From Rhodocyclaceae bacterium (lineage in GTDB: Bacteria; Pseudomonadota; Gammaproteobacteria; Burkholderiales; Rhodocyclaceae), in the NCBI GenBank assembly GCA_023150275.1, contig JAKLLG010000011.1, positions 56,583-120,582 of the forward strand: a stretch of 64,000 nucleotides of DNA, read 5' to 3'. Made by a program: the position numbers and the translations under genes. The notes under the pieces are model-generated. The model was not told the origin of the DNA. It did not search any database and worked only from the letters and a program-made list of their open reading frames with translations. This document shows positions 58,942-64,000 of this stretch, piece by piece (position 1 is the stretch's first letter; every line of letters begins with the position of its first letter).

Positions 58942-60299
58942 AAAAACTTCCGCCCCTGGCCAAGCTGGCCGCACTCAAAGATCAGCTTCTTCCGCGAATC
59001 GATGTCGAAAATGCCGGAGATTCAAAACGGCTTGTCAGTGCAGGCCTCTGGATTATCGGCATTTCGTTTGGTGTCGTCGGAAGCTGGATGGCATTCGCCC
59101 CCCTGTCGGGCGCAGTCGTCTCGTCGGGCCTGGTGAAGGTCGACATGAATCGAAAGACGGTGCAGCACCAGGAAGGCGGAATCATCAAGGAGATACTCGT
59201 TCGCGACGGTGACTTGGTCCGAGAGGGCCAGCTGCTAATGACCCTCAACGACGTTCGTGTCGATGCCAGCTTTGAGCTGGTCAGGCAACAATTTGACTCG
59301 GAGCGGGCGCGCGGTTCCCGACTCGTTGCCGAACGCGATGGCAAGCGCTCCGTCGAATTCCCCTCCGACCTGCTGACGCGCGCAGAACGTGAGTCGCGCA
59401 TCAGGGAATTCCTCGATCGGGAAAGATCGCTTTTCACCTCACGCCTGGCGACTCTGGACAGCCAGATCACCCTGCTCAAGGCCCAGATAGTTCAGACACG
59501 CGAGGAACAGGGCGCGCTGACACAGCAGGTGGCCGCTGACACTCGCGCAATGCAACTGCAACAGCAGCAATTGAAGCAAAACGAGGATCTCATCAAGCAG
59601 GGATTTGTCTCACAGGCCAGAAACCTCGAACTTCAGCGCGCCGTAGCCGACTACGAATCAAGGAAAAGCGAGCGCGTCGCAGAGGTTGCCAAATCAAAAC
59701 AGCGCCAGACCGAGCTGGAACTCAAAATCGTCGGATTGCGCAACAACTATATGCAAACCGCCGCTGACGAACTCAAGGACAATGCGAACAAGACCTTCGA
59801 ACTGCAGGAGCGCCTTCGCCCCTCGGTCGATGCGGCCGAACGCCAGAAGATTGTCGCACCGGCAACCGGCGAAATCGTTGATATGAAATTCACTTCGGCC
59901 GGCGCCGTGATCGGGCCGCGCGATCCGATTCTCGATATTGTTCCGCGCCACGCCAAGCTGATCATCGAGGGTCGCATACGGACCGAAGATGTGAATCACG
60001 TGCGCGCGGGAAGCATCGCCGACGTACGTCTGGTTGCATTTAACCAGCGCATCACGCCGGTCGTCGAAGGAAAGGTCACCTACGTATCCGGAGACAGGCT
60101 GATCGATCGCGCCACCAACCAACCGTATTACCAGATCAACGTCGACCTACTGCCAGAGTCGCTAAAGGAGGCGGGCGATCTCAAACTTCAGGCAGGCATG
60201 CCGGTCGAGATATTCGTCAAGACCGTTGAGCGCACTGCGCTGGAGTATCTTTTCGACCCGATTACCGCGTTCATTCGACGCGCATTCCGCGAAACCTGA
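58938..60299 (+). CDS. HlyD-family type I secretion periplasmic adaptor (PrtE-like)
   Basis: A 453-residue protein with one N-terminal transmembrane helix (about 35-57, GLWIIGISFGVVGSWMAF). Lipoyl halves follow (GGIIKEILVRDGDLVREGQLLMTL and IVAPATGEIVDMKFTSAGAVIGP, key parts VRDGDLVREGQ and VAPATGEI). A long coiled-coil hairpin spans 100-290. Beta-barrel residues 300-430 and the C-terminal RTX-adaptor motif LKAGMPVEIFVKT-type (LQAGMPVEIFVKT) close it. It joins the ABC protein to a TolC-like channel. Coupled to the ABC gene by the ATGA overlap. Confidence 0.93.
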   Translation: MKKLPPLAKLAALKDQLLPRIDVENAGDSKRLVSAGLWIIGISFGVVGSWMAFAPLSGAVVSSGLVKVDMNRKTVQHQEGGIIKEILVRDGDLVREGQLLMTLNDVRVDASFELVRQQFDSERARGSRLVAERDGKRSVEFPSDLLTRAERESRIREFLDRERSLFTSRLATLDSQITLLKAQIVQTREEQGALTQQVAADTRAMQLQQQQLKQNEDLIKQGFVSQARNLELQRAVADYESRKSERVAEVAKSKQRQTELELKIVGLRNNYMQTAADELKDNANKTFELQERLRPSVDAAERQKIVAPATGEIVDMKFTSAGAVIGPRDPILDIVPRHAKLIIEGRIRTEDVNHVRAGSIADVRLVAFNQRITPVVEGKVTYVSGDRLIDRATNQPYYQINVDLLPESLKEAGDLKLQAGMPVEIFVKTVERTALEYLFDPITAFIRRAFRET

Positions 60300-60314
60300 T
60301 TCCCGTCGCGAACG

Positions 60315-63300
60315 TCAGAATCTGGCATTCGCAGCAAACCCGTAGAACACCGATTCGTGAGGCGAAAGCAGATCCTTCGCGAACAGGGCCACGCCGTAAC
60401 GCTTGTCCGGCGTCTCCCAATACGCCGAGGCATTTGCATTCCAGTAAGCCTTGCGTGGAGCGGCCAGATCTGCAAACGTCCAGGCCTTGGACCGCCACAA
60501 TGCCTCGCCCGAAACCCGCCAGCGCGAGGGGCTTACCCAGGTGAGCCCGAGGTTCGTTTGATGGCGCGGCAGATAGTACCAATCCTCGGACTGGATCTCG
60601 ACCTTCGAATGGGTATTCATGTAGGCGGCCGTCATCGACCAGGTATTGCTGACAAGAAAATTGACGGCAGCACGCAGCTGCGTCAGTCGCGCCTGCGAGT
60701 TCAGATAGAGCGTCGAGTACTCACTATTGGAGGGGCCGGCATAGAACGCCGCAATATCCGAGACATTTCGTTGCCGCAGGCGACTCAGATTGGCAAAGTT
60801 ATCGGCCAGCGTGAAGTCCCACTGTTCAAAGTTCTCGATGCGTTTGTGATCAATTCCGATCTCGGAAAACAGACGTGCAGACCATTCCGACTCCAGCTTC
60901 CCTGCCAGACGCTTCAGGCGACCGCCAAACCGCAGTGCCGATTCATCGAGAACGATGCCAGCCGTATCAACCGGTCCGAGTGACGTTGCGCTCGAAGGTT
61001 TTACCCAATCCTGGTATGCCAAACGAACGAGGTGGCCGCTTGCTGCCGGAACAACAAGTCCCACACGCGGCGACCATCTCGTCAGTTCGAACTCTCGCGC
61101 CGAATAGGTGGTAACACCACCCGACAGGGTATTGTGCGATACGCGCTTCTCATATCGGGTTCCAAAGAGATCAAGCTGAAAGTAGGCTGCCGGGGAGAAA
61201 TGATACTTCCCGGATGCGTAAGCCACTCGTGTTCGCTCCGAAATCCTTGAATCATCGTCAAAAAAAACCAGCCCCATTGCCGTTACCCTCGCTCGCAAGC
61301 CGCTGCTTTCGGGGTTCCTCGCCATCTCGACACCTGCCGCCAGCTCCCATTGCTCGTTCAGGCGGGCGCGCCAGGCGAACTGGCCTTCATGCGTCACCTC
61401 GTCATCAAAGAATCTGGCGTCCGTCGTTTTTGCCGAGTTCCGCCACGTTTGCGTACCCTCGATATGCGTACGCCCCAGCCGAATCTGCGTCATGTTGTCC
61501 GGCATCGGCAGCCAGGTTGCACCAACACTCGTGTTAACAACCGGGGAACGGAAGGCGAGATCAGGAGTTCGTGCTGAATCGTAGGAAGCTCGCGTCGAAT
61601 CGCGATCGTGATAGGCAAAGATTCTCAGGTCATGCCGAGGCACCAAACCGACCGCCATTGTTCCGGACAGGGTGCGATCCCTGTAGTCGTAATCCTCTTT
61701 CGAAAAGGCCCTGCCATTCTGCTGATCGACGTCAAAGAAATAGGCAAACGGCAATGTCGCGTTTGAGTACCCGCTGAATGTCGCTCTTGGCACCCACTCA
61801 AGGACATGATCGTCCCGCCCGACGGTCAGAGAGATCGTCTGGTAATGACCGGGACGGTGAATCAACGACTGCTGCCGCGTGCTTGCCCCAAACACGGTCG
61901 GATCGGCCATGTATCCTTGGAAAAGCTCGGAGTTCTTTGCAAACTTCCCTTCATACAAATCAGCCAGAAAGAGGTGACTGCCGGCCCAGAACGGATAGTA
62001 ACCATCATGTGCGTAGGCAATCGCCCAATCGCGCATCCCCGCAAAGGCAAGCGCATTACCAACGTTCGCGACGCCTTTCTGGTTGTTTGCCACCTGGTTC
62101 AAGGACTTCAGAAACGGCATCCGCTCCTGAGCCGTCCGTGCGGATGCAATCGCCGCAGCAACGTCAAAAGCATCGGTGTGGATCATGCTCGCATACAACG
62201 GCGGTAGCGGATCCTTCGGATCAAGTTCGGCAGCACGATCGAACGACTCGATTGCACGCCCGGCGTTGCCATTCTGATAGTGAGCAATGCCGGCATACAA
62301 ATGAGCGCGGGCGTAGCGCGGCTCAATCAACGACGCCGCGAGAAAATCGCTCATCGCGTCGTCGACTTGCCCCTGCTTCAAACGCATGACACCGCGGCCT
62401 ACCAAGGCTACATAGTCGTCCGCGCGCAAGCGCAATGCTTCGTTGAACGCTGCCTCGGCCAGGGCATAATTGTCGGCGAATGCCTCCAGCGTACCAGCCT
62501 CCGCGTGGTAAGAAGAATCACCGGGGTTCAATGCAATCGCCTTCCCGAGCCATTTCCGGGCAGCCGCAACCTCCTCCCGCTCGACTGCGGCCGATCCCAG
62601 CCCGCCGTATCCGCGATCATCCTCTGGTGCCAGCAAGATGGCGTTTTCGTAGGCCGCATAAGTACCCTCACGATCACCCCCGAAGCGGGACAGCTCTCCG
62701 CGCGCCAACCAGATTTCGGAATCGGTAGCCAAGATCGCCACGTCGGGGTAGAGAACACGATGCGCCGCTTCGGCTTTGTCGCCGACCAGCAACACGCGCG
62801 CCAACTGGGCATCGACGATCGCAGCCTTGTTCTGCGCTGCCGCAAGCTGGAGCATACGCAGTGCCTCATCACGACGCCCCTCGACCATCCTGATATCAGC
62901 CATCATCAGAAGCGATACAAAGTGTGCGGGCACCCGATCGACAAGCGGGAGCAACAAATCGCGCGCCTCCGCCAATCGGTCTTCACCGATCAATAACGCA
63001 GCCCAGGCAATCTCCCTCATTTCCGGAGTCATCTCAGGAATCAACTGCCTGGCGATTGCCAAGTCGCCACGCCGCAGCGCAGCGCCGAAGACAGCGGGGT
63101 CACCGCGCATGCTTGAAAAATAGCGGCCAGGATCAAGGCGCCACTGCGCAACCCACTGAACGCGATCCTGTGGATTCAAAAGAATCAGCTTCGTCGGCGC
63201 CTTGCCCGTTTCCGCGACGGCAGCCTCACCGCGAGCCACATGGACGGAACCCATGTCATTCGACATTTCGACAAGACCACTCAGAACGACAAGTTGGGTC

Positions 63301-63812
63301 CGACCGTCGGGCGCCACCTCGACCTCCCAGTCCGTTCCTCGAATCGCAAGCGTTGCAGAGGGCGTTTCCATGCGCACACGCGGCGGCTCCGCACTGGCAG
63401 ATTTCCCCGAGTCCGGAGTTGGCATTGGCCCGGTTTTCGCAGCTGACCAGGCGCGTCCGGAATTCAACCGAATCAGCGTCTGCGAATCCTTCGCCGATTC
63501 CTCAGCGGTCTTGATCTGCATGACGCTGTTCTGATTCAGACGGATTTGCGTCTTGTCGCGCGCAATGAGAATCGCCATTTGCGACAGATCCCCGGTGCGA
63601 ACATAGTCCCCCTGAAAGACATCCTGCTGGACCCGCGCCAACTGCCAATCATTGGCGCCGCTCTGGCGAACCTCGCCCTTGCCCTGAACACTGACGATAT
63701 GCCCTGCCGGCGCAGCAAATACAACATTGCCCCCCCCTGCCAAAACAACCAGCGCCGACCGCAAAAATAAGGCTCTGAGCCAAGGAATCATTCGTGTACC
63801 CAAATCCGTCAT
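60315..63812 (-). CDS. FecR-TPR-beta-barrel outer-membrane fusion protein
   Basis: An 1165-residue exported protein (signal peptide about 7-33). Residues 34-230 hold a FecR domain (VFQGDYVRTGDLSQMAILIARDKTQIRL, TLAIRGTDWEVEV). Residues 250-620 form TPR repeats (AYENAILLAPEDDRGYGGLGSAA, KAIALNPGDSSYHAEAGTL). The last 500 residues alternate polar and aromatic and end in FAANARF, a typical outer-membrane beta-barrel terminus. It could form or aid an outer-membrane exit or anchor for the RTX-like protein encoded just upstream. The ATG at 63812 overlaps the stop of that gene (ATGA). An internal ATG at 63791 would still retain the signal. It is convergent with the HlyD gene. Confidence 0.82.
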   Translation of the reverse strand: MTDLGTRMIPWLRALFLRSALVVLAGGGNVVFAAPAGHIVSVQGKGEVRQSGANDWQLARVQQDVFQGDYVRTGDLSQMAILIARDKTQIRLNQNSVMQIKTAEESAKDSQTLIRLNSGRAWSAAKTGPMPTPDSGKSASAEPPRVRMETPSATLAIRGTDWEVEVAPDGRTQLVVLSGLVEMSNDMGSVHVARGEAAVAETGKAPTKLILLNPQDRVQWVAQWRLDPGRYFSSMRGDPAVFGAALRRGDLAIARQLIPEMTPEMREIAWAALLIGEDRLAEARDLLLPLVDRVPAHFVSLLMMADIRMVEGRRDEALRMLQLAAAQNKAAIVDAQLARVLLVGDKAEAAHRVLYPDVAILATDSEIWLARGELSRFGGDREGTYAAYENAILLAPEDDRGYGGLGSAAVEREEVAAARKWLGKAIALNPGDSSYHAEAGTLEAFADNYALAEAAFNEALRLRADDYVALVGRGVMRLKQGQVDDAMSDFLAASLIEPRYARAHLYAGIAHYQNGNAGRAIESFDRAAELDPKDPLPPLYASMIHTDAFDVAAAIASARTAQERMPFLKSLNQVANNQKGVANVGNALAFAGMRDWAIAYAHDGYYPFWAGSHLFLADLYEGKFAKNSELFQGYMADPTVFGASTRQQSLIHRPGHYQTISLTVGRDDHVLEWVPRATFSGYSNATLPFAYFFDVDQQNGRAFSKEDYDYRDRTLSGTMAVGLVPRHDLRIFAYHDRDSTRASYDSARTPDLAFRSPVVNTSVGATWLPMPDNMTQIRLGRTHIEGTQTWRNSAKTTDARFFDDEVTHEGQFAWRARLNEQWELAAGVEMARNPESSGLRARVTAMGLVFFDDDSRISERTRVAYASGKYHFSPAAYFQLDLFGTRYEKRVSHNTLSGGVTTYSAREFELTRWSPRVGLVVPAASGHLVRLAYQDWVKPSSATSLGPVDTAGIVLDESALRFGGRLKRLAGKLESEWSARLFSEIGIDHKRIENFEQWDFTLADNFANLSRLRQRNVSDIAAFYAGPSNSEYSTLYLNSQARLTQLRAAVNFLVSNTWSMTAAYMNTHSKVEIQSEDWYYLPRHQTNLGLTWVSPSRWRVSGEALWRSKAWTFADLAAPRKAYWNANASAYWETPDKRYGVALFAKDLLSPHESVFYGFAANARF

Positions 63813-64000
63813 ACAACCATCAAATCCCCCGCCGTCACCGTCGGCGCCCCCTGCAGCATGGCAAAGCGCACCGCCGCCCCGGCGCCATTGCCATCGGCGT
63901 CGTAGTACAGGGCGCCAGTGGTGAGGCTGTAGAGGATGCGGTCGTCGGCATCGTGGGCGAGCGGGGTGCCGCTGCTGGCGTGGAAGCGGGCGTCGTTGGC
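63809..64000 (-). CDS. RTX/calcium-binding adhesin-like protein, C-terminal 63 residues (cut by window edge)
   Basis: Open to the window end, so only the C-terminus is seen. DDRILYSLTTGALYYDADGNGAGAAVRFA is characteristic of the last repeat of RTX-type secreted calcium-binding proteins (key parts TTGALYYDADGNG, AVRFA), whose C-terminus is the uncleaved type I secretion signal (VTAGDLMVV). It is the likely substrate of the ABC-HlyD exporter at 57271-60299. Its TGA overlaps the ATG of the FecR-TPR-barrel gene, so both are translated together. Confidence 0.8.
   Translation of the reverse strand, partial: ANDARFHASSGTPLAHDADDRILYSLTTGALYYDADGNGAGAAVRFAMLQGAPTVTAGDLMVV

Overview
The window is a high-GC, gene-dense chromosomal segment. 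Its gene content points to a betaproteobacterium, most likely of the Rhodocyclales: rpsF-priB-rpsR-rplI with a PriB read from a TTG start, a phasin, a cysI-DUF934-cysH-cysD-cysN sulfur cluster next to cysB, and a FecR/TPR surface protein beside a PrtD-type secretion system. The taxonomic placement is inferred from gene content and order; no marker tree could be run.

Layout. 1-1000: molybdenum cofactor genes (moeA partial, mobB). 1120-3708: a large secreted protein with a possible DUF4347/caspase-like domain. 4034-7526: two AAA-type ATPases between an intact ATP-grasp-like gene and a decayed copy of that gene's 3' end. 7624-16151: DinG/YoaA helicase, an Arg-rich small protein, a FliD-like orphan, Bcp peroxiredoxin, PIN-PhoH protein, a lipoprotein, a transglutaminase-like protein lacking its catalytic Cys, a DUF2061 protein and a FecR protein. 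16165-21324: dnaB and the rpsF-priB-rpsR-rplI operon, separated by an EamA transporter, a phasin with a good promoter and palindromic operator candidates, and a small HTH-like protein.

21472-32453: the 5-oxoprolinase genes pxpA and pxpBC, split by a PAS histidine kinase and a chemoreceptor, then a MarR-like regulator divergent from a DctPQM TRAP transporter. This looks like a sense, import and hydrolyse locus for a 5-oxoproline-like carboxylate. 32517-37533: a cyclic-nucleotide-binding protein, an RND efflux pair and an S4-domain protein. 37534-42338: an accessory patch with a Gp37/Gp68 (DUF5131) plus TcmP pair, a YiiX-like peptidase and a DUF2442/DUF4160 pair bracketed by direct repeats.

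42399-50154: sulfate assimilation (cysB divergent from a TauE exporter, cysI, DUF934, cysH, cysD and cysN), interrupted between cysD and cysN by a Phd/PIN-type toxin-antitoxin module with its own palindromic operator. 50256-55175: two small membrane proteins, then rlmB and rnr, with a diguanylate cyclase and a 163-bp TA-flanked MITE-like palindrome between them on the other strand. 55197-55281: tRNA-Leu(CAG) with clear promoter and terminator. 55379-64000: a surface or secretion locus with a GT4 glycosyltransferase, a near-perfect CRP-type site, a type I secretion ABC protein and HlyD adaptor, and a convergent FecR-TPR-beta-barrel protein translationally coupled to the C-terminus of an RTX-like protein that runs off the window.
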